A stretch of DNA of 64,000 nucleotides from Nitrospira sp. CG24A (GCA_002869925.2 NEWT02000035.1:252277-316276); one strand, 5' to 3'. Shown: positions 28,450 to 37,893, counted from the first letter of the stretch. Numbers and translations are program-made. The notes: generated by a model from the sequence alone, not told the origin.

Positions 28450-28719
28450 TTAGGTTGAGAGGGTGATGATAAACCCGCCCTGCTCTCGGAATTGTCGCTG
28501 CTGCTCCGGGGAAAACATCACGAGCGGTTCAGTGTGGCAGAACTGACATTCTTTCACGGTCACCGGCACGTCGCCTTCCCCAATGCTGGCCAGATGCTGC
28601 TTGGCGAGTGTCAGTGCCGTTGCCTCATCGGTCGTCATCACATCGAAATGCAGTAGCCTCTTCGTTCCCTTCACCCACGTATCGAAGACATGGACTGTGT
28701 CGGATTGGGTATGAGCCAT
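28450..28719 (-). CDS. DUF2024-family small protein
   Basis: An 89-residue protein matching the DUF2024 pattern: an N-terminal HVFDTWVKGTKRLLHFDV strand pair, a helix with ATALTLAKQHLASIG, and VKECQFCHTEP near the end. The function of the family is unknown. The strong ribosome site AAAGGAGG lies 10 nt before the ATG. It is monocistronic. Confidence 0.75.
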   Translation of the reverse strand: MAHTQSDTVHVFDTWVKGTKRLLHFDVMTTDEATALTLAKQHLASIGEGDVPVTVKECQFCHTEPLVMFSPEQQRQFREQGGFIITLST

Positions 28720-28956
28720 TGTGAGATAACCTCCTTTGTCCTGCGTCTAAAGAAGAGCAATATATTCGGGCTGCTGAATAGCCTGGTCATCGGGCTGACA
28801 CGGAACCGATTATTGGGAAAGAACGGCTGTAGAATAACTGAAATCCCCAGCACCTGTCCAATGATCCGCTGGCATTATGCGAGCAGTGCGGGAGTAAAAC
28901 TATAGGTGTAGTGGAAACTTTATGGTCTGCACGGTTGGGGCAATAGACAAACATTG
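28720..28956. other. Intergenic, upstream of the DUF2024 gene
   Basis: No gene is supported in this stretch. It should contain the promoter for the DUF2024 gene on the minus strand and runs into repeat copy F. Confidence 0.4.
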
Positions 28957-29083
28957 GCAGGGTGCTCAAAAAGGCTGGCCAGCAAGGCCGCAGGCGAGTC
29001 GAAACCGGAGGCGTACCCTCAGGGGTACGTTGAGGATTTCGATGAGCCGAGAACGACGCTAGCGGGCTTTTTCAGCATTCTGC
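28957..29083 (-). repeat. Dispersed inverted repeat, copy F (reverse orientation)
   Basis: It begins gcagggtgctcaaaaagg and contains ccagcaaggccgcaggcgag, a perfect hairpin cgtaccc-tcag-gggtacg, then gatttcgatgagccgagaac and gggctttttcagcattctgc. It abuts the uppP 3' end, whose stop codon falls at its edge. Confidence 0.85.
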
Positions 29084-29961
29084 TAAAAGCCGAAGATATA
29101 GAAGACGACGATGCCCATGAGGATGCGGTAGTAGGCAAACGGTCGAAGTGTGTGGCGTTTCACAAATGAGAGAAAGGCTGCGATGACGATCCAGGCGACG
29201 ACGAACGACACGAACATCCCGATTCCGAGCGCCAGATAATCCTCTTGTTGAAACACGTCTCGGGATTTCCACATTTGATAGCACGTTGCCACAATCAGGG
29301 TCGGCAGGGCGAGAAAGAAAGAGTACTCCGTCGCCACTTTACGGTCCAATCCTACCAAGAGCCCTCCGATAATGGTGGAGCCAGATCGGGACATGCCTGG
29401 GAGTAAGGAGGCGCATTGGGCGACGCCGATCCAGAAGGCAGATGGCAGACTCACGTGTTCCAGCTGATGGACTCGTGCTTGGTCACGGCGTGCTTCGACG
29501 GCGAGAATAATGAAGCCTCCGATGATCGAAGAGGCCGCCACGGTTTGCGGTGTGAAGAGGTGGTTCTTGATCCAACTATGGGTGAGGAACCCGATTGCGG
29601 CGGCTGGTAGGAAGGCAAGCCCGAGTCCGAGGAGAAACCAGAGATTTTTGTGAGTCGCCCAAGAGGTTTTCAGAACGGTCGACCATGGGGTCGTTCCTCG
29701 TGTTCGGATCATCGTGGAGACGTCCCGCTGCTCCCGGCCGGCTTGTCCGATCATGGACATGAGCTTCTGTCGTTCATAGGCGATGACGGCCAGGATCGCG
29801 CCAAGTTGGATCGAAATTTCTGCGCTGGCAGCGAGGTCGCCTTCGAACCCTAGCATGTGGCCGACGAGAATGAGGTGACCAGTCGAGGAAACGGGTAGAA
29901 ACTCTGTCAGCCCCTCCACGATACCCAAGATCGTGGCGAGACCAGGACCCCATTCATTCAT
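29083..29961 (-). CDS. uppP: Undecaprenyl-diphosphatase UppP (BacA)
   Basis: A polytopic membrane phosphatase that recycles undecaprenyl pyrophosphate to the lipid carrier for peptidoglycan and LPS synthesis; it also gives bacitracin tolerance. The signatures are GIVEGLTEFLPVSSTGHLIL near the N-terminus (catalytic Glu) and LLPGMSRSGSTI (residues about 185-197), with about eight hydrophobic helices. The ATG at 29961 (MNEWGPG) gives 292 residues; the frame extends 12 codons further without a better ribosome site. Confidence 0.94.
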   Translation of the reverse strand: MNEWGPGLATILGIVEGLTEFLPVSSTGHLILVGHMLGFEGDLAASAEISIQLGAILAVIAYERQKLMSMIGQAGREQRDVSTMIRTRGTTPWSTVLKTSWATHKNLWFLLGLGLAFLPAAAIGFLTHSWIKNHLFTPQTVAASSIIGGFIILAVEARRDQARVHQLEHVSLPSAFWIGVAQCASLLPGMSRSGSTIIGGLLVGLDRKVATEYSFFLALPTLIVATCYQMWKSRDVFQQEDYLALGIGMFVSFVVAWIVIAAFLSFVKRHTLRPFAYYRILMGIVVFYIFGF

Positions 29962-30248
29962 GCGATAGCTTTCTGAGATTAGGTTGCGCCCCAACACGGC
30001 GAGTCTCAGGCATATTCACAAAGTGGCGGCAGCCCGTCAAGGGCATAGATATATCTTTGCAGCCTGTCACGATGAATCAGTGCGGGTACAAGACCTCAAA
30101 TCTGTTGACAAAATGGAAAGCTTGACATACACCAAATACGGAGCGTACAGGTGTTGTCATGCAGGCTCATTCTCGTCCGGCCTGTTGGATGAAAGAGCTG
30201 CGAGCAGCATCGATTGCAGATACCACGCACAGTGGAGGGGAGGCACGC

Positions 30249-30953
30249 ATGAAGTTTCGATGGATGGCGGCGATCGTGATGATCGGCGCAGTCTCAATGG
30301 TTGGCTGTGTCAGTCAATCGAAGTATGAAGAGGCGATGGGCGACGTCGATTCGGCCAAGTCCGAGTTGGCCTTGGCTCGTACGCAAAAGAATGCGTTGGA
30401 GCAACAAGTCAGGACGCTCAAGGATCTCAATGTGAAATACGGGAGCGAAGCCCAGCTCGCCCGGGATGAACTTGAACGTATTCAGCATGGTCGTGACAAG
30501 GAACGCGGCGGTGTCGAAGATCGAGCCAAGGAACTCGAAGCGCATACGCGCCAGCTCTCTGCTCAGAATCGGGCGTTGCGTCATGAGTATGAGGATGTGA
30601 AGCGGCATAACGACACGCTGAAATCCTTGGTGGCGCGCTATCAAAAAGAGTTAAAAGATCAGTCACGTTCCGCGACAGGGGTTCCGGCGCCGGCTATGTC
30701 GTCCGTGAGTCCCGCTCCATCTGTGGCGTCTGTTCCCCCGGCAATGAAGGACCCTCAGCCCCTGTCTTCTTCTATGAATGTGAATAAGGCATCGGCCGGT
30801 GATATGGTGCTCGTGCTCGGTCTCTCCAAAGATGTGGCGGACCGTGTTGTGACGAATCGCCCGTATCGGGTGAAGGGCGAGTTGGTTGCCAAGAATGTGT
30901 TGCCCAAGGAAACGTTTGATTTGATCAAAGAGCGCATCAGCGTCAGTCCCTAA
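30249..30953 (+). CDS. Coiled-coil lipoprotein with helix-hairpin-helix end
   Basis: A 234-residue predicted lipoprotein (lipobox SMVGC). It has a long heptad-rich coiled coil (residues about 25-140), a Pro/Ser-rich linker, and a C-terminal segment of about 60 residues beginning NVNKASAGDMVLVLGLSKDV that looks like a ComEA/helix-hairpin-helix repeat. That motif usually binds DNA, which is odd for an envelope lipoprotein; it might help DNA uptake or simply be a protein-binding fold. The ATG at 30249 is preceded by GGAGGGGAGG. A strong terminator follows. Confidence 0.75.
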   Translation: MKFRWMAAIVMIGAVSMVGCVSQSKYEEAMGDVDSAKSELALARTQKNALEQQVRTLKDLNVKYGSEAQLARDELERIQHGRDKERGGVEDRAKELEAHTRQLSAQNRALRHEYEDVKRHNDTLKSLVARYQKELKDQSRSATGVPAPAMSSVSPAPSVASVPPAMKDPQPLSSSMNVNKASAGDMVLVLGLSKDVADRVVTNRPYRVKGELVAKNVLPKETFDLIKERISVSP

Positions 30954-30978
30954 TTGGAGCCATAGTCCGGTATACCTG

Positions 30979-31010
30979 ACAGGCCGTCCGCCGAGTGGCG
31001 GACGGCCTGT
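30979..31010 (+). terminator. Rho-independent terminator of the coiled-coil lipoprotein gene
   Basis: A perfect 14-bp stem acaggccgtccgcc/ggcggacggcctgt with a GAGT loop is followed by ttgtctttt. It starts 26 nt after the stop codon. Confidence 0.92.
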
Positions 31011-31020
31011 TTGTCTTTTG

Positions 31021-31215
31021 GCAGGATGCTGAAAAATGCCGCCAGCGGCGTTCTCGCATCGTTCAGATCCTCAACGGGGACCCGGCCGCCTCACTAACTC
31101 GGCGGCGCGCACAGACGTGGTGCTCCTTATTCGTCGCACCGTGCGCCCCAGAGGGTACGCCTTCCGGTCTTCACTCGCTGCGGCCTTGCTGAGTGGCCTT
31201 TTTGATCATCCTGCA
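31021..31215 (+). repeat. Dispersed inverted repeat, copy G, with an internal insertion
   Basis: The outer arms gcaggatgctgaaaaa (from 31021) and the segment ending tttttgatcatcctgc (31215) match. The central hairpin is split: the left flank cctcaacg at 31070 and the right half gagggtacgcc at 31151 are separated by about 75 bp of GC-rich sequence with its own inverted repeat (ggccgcctcactaactcggcggc). The insert breaks the cgtaccc arm. Confidence 0.75.
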
Positions 31216-31387
31216 CGGGTGGGTTCCTCTTGTCCTCAACGTGCGGGCCATTGAAACTCTGCTCTGATCAAAATGATTTTCGCAGCCTGCTAGAGCTGTA
31301 TGGAGGGTCCTGTCAGCCAGGTGATTCCCTCCTACCGTGTTGGTACAATGCATACGGTGTAGGTAGAGGAAGTAGGAGAAGCAGTCG

Positions 31388-32665
31388 ATGCGCCGAGCTA
31401 TTCTGATCATCAGTGTCCTGGCAATTGGACTGGCCATTGGAGGCTATGTGTTCTTCAATGGAGAGCGCAAAGCCCCGGTCCGCTATCGGACCGCCGCGGT
31501 CGAACGAGGTCCCGTGATTTCGCTCGTGACGGCGACGGGAACGATCAATCCTGTCGTGTCGGTTCAGGTGGGAACGCAGGTGTCCGGCATGATCAAGAGC
31601 CTGCATGCCGATTTCAATTCGGTGGTCAAAGCCGGCGACATCGTGGCCGTTATCGATCCGGAGCCTCTCAGAGCTCGTCGAGATCAAGCCGCAAGCAACC
31701 TTGAGATGTCGAAAGCGAATACCGCACGAGCCCGAACCGATTTGGCTCAACGCAAACGCGAGCTCGATCGGGTGAAATCGTTGGTGGTGCAACAGTTCGT
31801 CTCTCAGAACGACGTCGACGTGGCCGTGACGAATTCCCAGGCGGCTGAGGCGCAGATGAACGTCGCAGCGGCGCAAGTCAAACAGGCCGAGGCGGCGTTG
31901 AATGCTGTGGAGTTAGAGTTGAAATACACCGTGATTCGCTCGCCGGTGAATGGAATTGTGGTTGCCAGAAATGTGGAGGTCGGTCAAACGATCGCGGCGA
32001 GTTTTGCCACGCCGAACCTCTTCTTGATCGCTCTCGATCTGACGAAGATGCAGGTCGATACCAACGTGAGCGAGTCGGATATCGGAGGGATTACTGAGGG
32101 GAAAGAGGCTACCTTCACGGTTGATGCCTACCCAGGGTATCAGTTTTCCGGGACGATCCGCCAGGTTCGTCTTTCGCCGATCAATGTGCAAAATGTGGTG
32201 ACATATAACGTGGTGGTCAACGTCGACAATCAGGATCTCCGCCTGAAGCCAGGAATGACCGCGAACGTTTCCATCGTGGTGGCCCAAAGAGATGCCGTGC
32301 TGAAAGTACCGAATGCTGCATTGCGATTCACCCCTCCGACGTCGGGCCAGGTCGACCGCACCAAGCTTGTCGGTACACCTACCAAAGAGAAAGGCACCGA
32401 GCCGTCGGCAGGAGCCGGTAGAGGGACTCAGGCGCCAAGCCGCACAGTCTGGAGGCAAGGGGCCACCGGGGAACTCGAGCCGATTCATGTCAAAATGGGT
32501 ATTTCTGATGGTGCGGTGACGGAGATCTTGTCAGAGGAGTTATCTGAAGGCACCCTGGTCGTTGTGGGCATCGACCGCCCTAAAGGGGAGCGTGGCGGAA
32601 GCGATCTGCCTCCAGGGTTTGGGAGCGGTGGGCAGCGGGGCCCCCAACGCAACCGTGGAATGTAG
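31388..32665 (+). CDS. macA: MacA-type periplasmic adaptor of an ABC exporter
   Basis: A 425-residue membrane-fusion protein. An N-terminal anchor (AILIISVLAIGLAIGGYVFF) is followed by a lipoyl/barrel-sandwich half (GTQVSGMIKSLHADFNSVVK), a coiled-coil hairpin (about 95-165), the second lipoyl half (VIRSPVNGIVVARNVEVGQT) and beta-barrel domains. It links an inner-membrane MacB transporter to an outer-membrane TolC channel. The MacB-type ATPase and permease genes follow directly. AGGAG precedes the ATG. The substrate could be macrolides, peptides or lipids and cannot be read from sequence. Confidence 0.9.
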   Translation: MRRAILIISVLAIGLAIGGYVFFNGERKAPVRYRTAAVERGPVISLVTATGTINPVVSVQVGTQVSGMIKSLHADFNSVVKAGDIVAVIDPEPLRARRDQAASNLEMSKANTARARTDLAQRKRELDRVKSLVVQQFVSQNDVDVAVTNSQAAEAQMNVAAAQVKQAEAALNAVELELKYTVIRSPVNGIVVARNVEVGQTIAASFATPNLFLIALDLTKMQVDTNVSESDIGGITEGKEATFTVDAYPGYQFSGTIRQVRLSPINVQNVVTYNVVVNVDNQDLRLKPGMTANVSIVVAQRDAVLKVPNAALRFTPPTSGQVDRTKLVGTPTKEKGTEPSAGAGRGTQAPSRTVWRQGATGELEPIHVKMGISDGAVTEILSEELSEGTLVVVGIDRPKGERGGSDLPPGFGSGGQRGPQRNRGM

Positions 32666-32677
32666 TATGCGTGAAGT

Positions 32678-32829
32678 GTATCTCGTGACGCGTCGCTCGC
32701 AACAAGAATTCACACGCCCCGCCACATTTTTCGGCAGACAGTTGTTGTCCTTCACACACGCCTCCCGCTTCACGCCCTTCGACGGGCTCAGGGTGCCCCG
32801 AGCCTGTCGAGGGACGCGTCACGAGATAC
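32678..32829. repeat. 152-bp inverted-repeat element between macA and macB
   Basis: A perfect 17-bp terminal inverted repeat, gtatctcgtgacgcgtc (32678-32694) and gacgcgtcacgagatac (32813-32829), bounds the element. Inside is a second imperfect palindrome cttcgacgggctcaggg / cccgagcctgtcgaggg (about 32778-32813), a type commonly seen in bacterial intergenic regions. The right end touches the ribosome-binding region of the ABC ATPase gene. Confidence 0.8.
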
Positions 32830-32833
32830 GAGG

Positions 32834-33553
<720 letters not shown>

Positions 33554-34789
33554 ATGTCGGCGTTTGTATGGCTCACCATTCTGACTGCGTTGCGGATTTT
33601 GGCTCGGAATCGAATGCGAGCCGGTCTGACGATGCTTGGGATCGTCATCGGCGTGGCGGCAGTCATTGCGATGGTGAGTATCGGTGAGGGCGCCAAGCAG
33701 GCTGTGCAAGCGCAGATTGCGACGATGGGGACCAATGTGATTATCATCTTCCCAGGAGTGACCTCTGCAAGCGGCGTACGAGGGAGTCAAGGCAGTGCCG
33801 TGACGCTCACGGTGTCCGATGCCGTAGACTTAAAAAAGCGTGTTCCCTTGCTGTCCGATACCGGATGGGCCAAGCGCGATGTCATGCAAATCGTTTACGG
33901 GAACCGAAACTGGAATGGGACGGTGAACGGTGTCTCACCGAGCTACCTCACGATTCGAGACTGGTCCTTTACGAGTGGTGGTTCCTTCACGCAGACGGAT
34001 GTGGAAAGCGCCGCCAGAGTCGCGCTCATCGGTCAAACGATCGTCGGGAATTTGTTTGAACCGGGTGAAGAGCCGGTGGGGGCAGTGATTCGCCTCAAGA
34101 ACGTCCCGTTTCGTGTCATTGGGGTGCTTGCACCGAAAGGCCAATCTGCGCAAGGGACTGATCAAGATGACGTGATTTTCATCCCCTTCAGTACCGCGGA
34201 ACGAAAAGTATTCGGCACATCATTTATCGGGTCGGTCGGAGCGATGTTCGGCTCGACCGATCAGGTCGAGGATTTGCCGATGGCTGCCGAGCAAATTCGA
34301 GAGGTCTTGCGGGCGCGCCACAGGCTTCAGGCGGAGCAGGAAGACGATTTCACGATCCGGACGCAGGTCGATATCGGGAAGGTTCAGGAAGGGACCAGTG
34401 AGACCTTAACCATGATGTTGTTTGCCATTGCCTCCGTGTCCCTCTTGGTCGGTGGGATCGGCATCATGAATATCTTGCTCGTGTCCGTGACGGAACGGAC
34501 GAGAGAGATCGGGGTCCGCATGGCGGTGGGGGCCAAACGCCGCCACATCGTGATGCAATTTCTGATCGAGGCTATGACGTTGAGCCTGGTGGGAGGCGTC
34601 TTGGGTATTATTCTTGGAGTAACCGGGGCGAAGTTGACGACGCTGATTGCCGGCTGGCCAACCATCATTTCCGGGAATGTCATTCTCCTCGCATTCTTCT
34701 TCTCGCTTGTAGTGGGTCTGTTCTTCGGATTGTACCCTGCCAACAAGGCCTCGCGCCTCAATCCTATCGAAGCGCTCCGGTACGAATAG
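33554..34789 (+). CDS. MacB-type ABC transporter permease (FtsX fold)
   Basis: A 411-residue permease with one N-terminal transmembrane helix (about 18-40), a large periplasmic MacB core domain (about 45-270) and three C-terminal helices forming the FtsX domain with SVTERTREIGVRMAVGAKRR, typical of this class. It begins on the nucleotide after the ATPase stop, so the pair is one unit with the upstream MacA. Mechanotransmission across the periplasm, rather than direct membrane transport, is the family mechanism. Confidence 0.92.
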   Translation: MSAFVWLTILTALRILARNRMRAGLTMLGIVIGVAAVIAMVSIGEGAKQAVQAQIATMGTNVIIIFPGVTSASGVRGSQGSAVTLTVSDAVDLKKRVPLLSDTGWAKRDVMQIVYGNRNWNGTVNGVSPSYLTIRDWSFTSGGSFTQTDVESAARVALIGQTIVGNLFEPGEEPVGAVIRLKNVPFRVIGVLAPKGQSAQGTDQDDVIFIPFSTAERKVFGTSFIGSVGAMFGSTDQVEDLPMAAEQIREVLRARHRLQAEQEDDFTIRTQVDIGKVQEGTSETLTMMLFAIASVSLLVGGIGIMNILLVSVTERTREIGVRMAVGAKRRHIVMQFLIEAMTLSLVGGVLGIILGVTGAKLTTLIAGWPTIISGNVILLAFFFSLVVGLFFGLYPANKASRLNPIEALRYE

Positions 34790-34837
34790 CGTGGATCATC
34801 GAAAACAAATCTGGTGATGGATCGCTGGTGCAAGCCG

Positions 34838-36055
34838 CTAGGCCGCACGACGTGGTTCTTCCGATTCTGATGTGACCACCCGTTCAATGGATCGGAGAGG
34901 GGATTGGTTCTGGTTGGAAAGATCGATGGTGAGAGGATCTCGGTAGGGACTGCCGGTTTCGTCGCACGTAAGCGCGACGATCGGTTGATGCAGGCTAGCG
35001 GAATTAATCGTGGTGATCGTCCCTCGTTCCTTCGTGTTCAGCTCCACGGAGCTGTAGACTGGGTAGATGCCGACTAGCTTGATGAACAGGGAGACAAGAC
35101 GACGGTCGAGACGGCCGAATTCTCCTTGTTGGAATAGTTGCTGAATTGCTGCGTGGGACGGCAACGGTCGGAGCCCTCCGAATCCGGTCAAGAGCTCATC
35201 GTATCGATCCGCGATCATCACGATGCGACTGGCCTCCGCTGTGGAGCCTGCGGGTGTTTCTGAGGGATAGCCTTGCCCGTCGAGTGTGACATGGTGTTCG
35301 GCTGCTATTTGGCGAACCATCTGGGAGAAATCGTGTTGTGCCTCAATGGCAATGGCGCCGAGCCGTGGGTGATGGTGAAAGGCCGTGAGGTCTTCACCGG
35401 AGAGGAACGTTGATGTGCGGAACAGTCGATCAGGGAGTTGCAAGAGCCCGATGTCATGGAGTAATGCGCCGGTTGCCAACTCGTGGAGTTGTATCGGGTT
35501 ATAGCCGAGAGCTTGACCAATAATCATTGCCAGCGTGCAGACGGTGAGGCTATGGTTGTTGAAGGACGCATCGAGATGCCGTCCATGGCTCATGGCCATG
35601 AATGTGGCGTGAGTGCTGAGAGTTCTGGTGACGATGGTGATTTCCTGCACGGCCTCGTTGACTGGTCCTGGTCTTGGGGCGCCCGTTTTACTGATTTCGT
35701 CGAACACAGTCTTGACCGACTGAATCAACTTCTCACGCGTCTCTTGAGCGATCGTGAGTTCCTGGCTCAACGTGGCAAGTGAGTGGGGTTCATCGTGGGA
35801 TGGGGTTGCTTGAGTGGAGGTGCGTAAGCCGATCGTGTGAAGGGTCTCTTGCGCGATCGGGAAGGACGCGACGTCGAGCCCTTTGGAGGGGTCGATATCC
35901 ACGGCTCGGGCATTGGATCGTCGCAAGCGCTCGATCTGTTCTTGAGTTGTAATCAGAAACCGATGTTTCAAAAATGGGGTACGGAACCATGAGCAGTCGA
36001 TACCGGCCACATACATTCCCACCCGGAGTTGCTGCAGAGAGATACGCTTACGCAT
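34838..36055 (-). CDS. HD-GYP domain protein with N-terminal DUF3391
   Basis: A predicted cyclic-di-GMP phosphodiesterase of about 405 residues. The N-terminal DUF3391 segment is KRISLQQLRVGMYVAGIDCS. The HD-GYP domain follows at about 165-320 with GALLHDIGLLQLPDRLF (HD), FHHHPRLGA and EHHVTLDGQGYPS (GYP). The catalytic HD pair and GYP are intact, so the domain is probably active. The ATG at 36055 gives the usual DUF3391 start; an ATG six codons upstream is also in frame. It is convergent with the MacB permease gene. A PilZ receptor gene is at 53.4 kb. Confidence 0.9.
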   Translation of the reverse strand: MRKRISLQQLRVGMYVAGIDCSWFRTPFLKHRFLITTQEQIERLRRSNARAVDIDPSKGLDVASFPIAQETLHTIGLRTSTQATPSHDEPHSLATLSQELTIAQETREKLIQSVKTVFDEISKTGAPRPGPVNEAVQEITIVTRTLSTHATFMAMSHGRHLDASFNNHSLTVCTLAMIIGQALGYNPIQLHELATGALLHDIGLLQLPDRLFRTSTFLSGEDLTAFHHHPRLGAIAIEAQHDFSQMVRQIAAEHHVTLDGQGYPSETPAGSTAEASRIVMIADRYDELLTGFGGLRPLPSHAAIQQLFQQGEFGRLDRRLVSLFIKLVGIYPVYSSVELNTKERGTITTINSASLHQPIVALTCDETGSPYRDPLTIDLSNQNQSPLRSIERVVTSESEEPRRAA

Positions 36056-36212
36056 TGCACACCGATCGATCATGAAATAGGTGTTGAGGAAGACCCGACA
36101 CTCCCTTATCGGTTTGCCATGCTCGGATATTGAGCGCGAGCAACTCGTATGACTCGTGAGAGATCGTCAAGAACGTGGGGAATCTTGGGGCTCTGTCGAG
36201 GGTCAAGTCGTC

Positions 36213-36767
36213 TTAGGGGCTGGACGTAGGGGTCAACTGCACTTCGATGCGAGGATTGTCTTTGTCGATGTGTTTATAGAGATGGGTTTCGACGATGCGG
36301 TTGTCGTTGATCCCGAGCCCCTCACAGAGGGCATCCTGCGCGATTTTGAGCCCGCCATCGACGTCTCGGCGCAGGGCTGACGTAAAATAGAACCGGATGG
36401 ACAGGGCGAGCCATTCCGACTGGAGTTGTGCGAGCAAGGACGTTCGGTGAGTGGACTGCGCCAGCTTGAGCCAGACGAGTTGTCCCACCTGGGCTTTATA
36501 GGCGCGACCGGCTGATGACATCAATCGTCGGCCATTCACGGTGGCATATTGATGGTTCACGCTGGGAGGTACAGGGAGGGTCAAGGCGACTGCATGGCTT
36601 TCGGTTGGTCGATGCGGTGCTGAGGGAGAGGTAGGCATACGGGATATCGGGGCCATTCTTTGGGCGAGACGTGGTACTGCGATGTTCTTGTCAGGATTCC
36701 GGTAGGAGGTCACACGAACGGCCCGTGGAGAGGAAGGAATCCGGGGCGGACGCTGAAACGTAGGCAT
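36213..36767 (-). CDS. RusA-family Holliday-junction resolvase-like protein
   Basis: A RusA-type protein of up to 184 residues. The core LTLPVPPSVNHQYATVNGRR is followed by the acidic motif RRDVDGGLKIAQDAL and DNRIVETHLYK. The canonical DxDN...K...D pattern is recognisable, though the usual asparagine after DVD is glycine. RusA enzymes cut Holliday junctions and are most often phage-borne; here the gene sits with mraZ and a small HTH gene. The first 40 residues look like leader, and starts at 36656 or 36638 are possible. Confidence 0.72.
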   Translation of the reverse strand: MPTFQRPPRIPSSPRAVRVTSYRNPDKNIAVPRLAQRMAPISRMPTSPSAPHRPTESHAVALTLPVPPSVNHQYATVNGRRLMSSAGRAYKAQVGQLVWLKLAQSTHRTSLLAQLQSEWLALSIRFYFTSALRRDVDGGLKIAQDALCEGLGINDNRIVETHLYKHIDKDNPRIEVQLTPTSSP

Positions 36768-36779
36768 GCGTGTCTGTGA

Positions 36780-37220
36780 TTACAGGAGATTGAGGATCTT
36801 GGACATGTTCTGGTCGTATCGCTCTTCAGATCGGCCGATATACCGACGCCATGTGCTCGGGTTCCAGATCTCCATACGATGATACAAGCCGACCAGGACG
36901 ATTTCCTGGTCCTCATCCAACGGAATAATTTTCCTGAGCCGGCTTGGAATCAGAATGCGCCCGGCTTTGTCGAGTTCCGATGTCCCGGCTTCCGACACGA
37001 CAAAGTGCATGAACAGTCGACTTTGATCTTCATCGAGCGTAGCTTTCGTCCGTTCGAGGACTTTTTCCCACTCTTTCATGGAATAGATGAGCGTCGACTC
37101 CTCAGGGCCCTTGAGGAACACAACGGCTTGTCCATCCGACTCGACTTGCTCACGAATCGGCGAGGGGACGATAAACCGACCCTTCTCATCTACTTTGCAC
37201 AGATATTCACCGGCAAACAT
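36780..37220 (-). CDS. mraZ: MraZ-type transcriptional regulator
   Basis: A 146-residue AbrB-fold protein with two MraZ/SpoVT repeats: the first around EYLCKVDEKGRFIVPSPIRE and the second around SELDKAGRILIPSRLRKII. MraZ normally heads the division and cell-wall (dcw) cluster in front of the 16S rRNA methyltransferase gene mraW/rsmH and represses it. Here no mraW or fts genes follow; a RusA-like gene comes next 12 nt away. The ATG at 37220 is chosen; the frame also allows a TTG one codon earlier. Confidence 0.9.
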   Translation of the reverse strand: MFAGEYLCKVDEKGRFIVPSPIREQVESDGQAVVFLKGPEESTLIYSMKEWEKVLERTKATLDEDQSRLFMHFVVSEAGTSELDKAGRILIPSRLRKIIPLDEDQEIVLVGLYHRMEIWNPSTWRRYIGRSEERYDQNMSKILNLL

Positions 37221-37236
37221 CAATGAAACCTGTCCT

Positions 37237-37434
37237 TTACGAGGCTAACGTCGCTCTGGTGCGATTGCGAATCCATTGTTCCAGATCCGAGCGTACGAAG
37301 CGCCATTCTTTTCCAAGCTTGAAGGCGGGTATCTGTCGACTCTGTAAGTAGCGATAGAGTGTGCGATGGGTAATCTTGAGGTACCGGCAGGTCTCCTTCG
37401 CTGTCATCAGCTCGCTCTTGGGCTCTTTGGCCAT
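37237..37434 (-). CDS. Excisionase-type HTH DNA-binding protein
   Basis: A 65-residue MerR-like winged helix of the HTH_17/excisionase family. LMTAKETCRYLKITHRTLYR forms the helix-turn-helix, followed by IPAFKLGKEWRF, the typical wing. Such proteins steer site-specific recombination or act as small repressors. It lies 16 bp upstream of the mraZ-like gene on the same strand and probably shares its transcript. Confidence 0.85.
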   Translation of the reverse strand: MAKEPKSELMTAKETCRYLKITHRTLYRYLQSRQIPAFKLGKEWRFVRSDLEQWIRNRTRATLAS

Positions 37435-37545
37435 TGCTGAACCTGGTTCGATAGAGATCCATATGCCTCACGAAGCCTCATGCTACAGTCGTCAGGGTAG
37501 GCAAACTCGAGCGATCTGTCAAGTGAAAATACATGACAGTACATG

Positions 37546-37890
37546 TCATTGCCCGTCAGTGAGATCCGGCTCCATCGCGCCGGCGTCACCTGACTCCATG
37601 GCCTCCGAGAAATCGTCCCCGAGGTCTTCACCCATCTCCTCGCCCATTTTTTTCATGAATCGAGTCATGCTTTGCGGATCGTTTTCATCGAGCCCAGCTA
37701 GATTTTTTGGATCCAAAGAGGCTTCAAGGCGCGCCTCTTCTGATTTTGGCGAGGCAAATCGAGACAGGAGCCGTTCAACCCGTGCACTCGCGCAATGGGA
37801 GCAGGTTGCCGGCGCCTGATTGGCCAGGCTTAAGACGAGGACGGTACTCCGTTTGCGACAGTCGAGGCAGAGGTATTCATACAAAGGCAT
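37546..37890 (-). CDS. FmdB-family zinc-ribbon protein
   Basis: A 114-residue protein opening with MPLYEYLCLDC and CSHC, the four-cysteine zinc ribbon of FmdB-type regulatory proteins, followed by a Glu/Asp-rich low-complexity tail with KKMGEEMGEDLGDDFSEAME. The role of the family is poorly defined. It sits 3 bp downstream of the comF-like gene on the same strand. Confidence 0.85.
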   Translation of the reverse strand: MPLYEYLCLDCRKRSTVLVLSLANQAPATCSHCASARVERLLSRFASPKSEEARLEASLDPKNLAGLDENDPQSMTRFMKKMGEEMGEDLGDDFSEAMESGDAGAMEPDLTDGQ

Positions 37891-37893
37891 CGA

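Noticed and set aside
32778..32813. Operator for the MacAB genes
   Set aside because: The cttcgac...gtcgagg palindrome is of a kind common in bacterial intergenic regions and sits within a larger inverted-repeat element.
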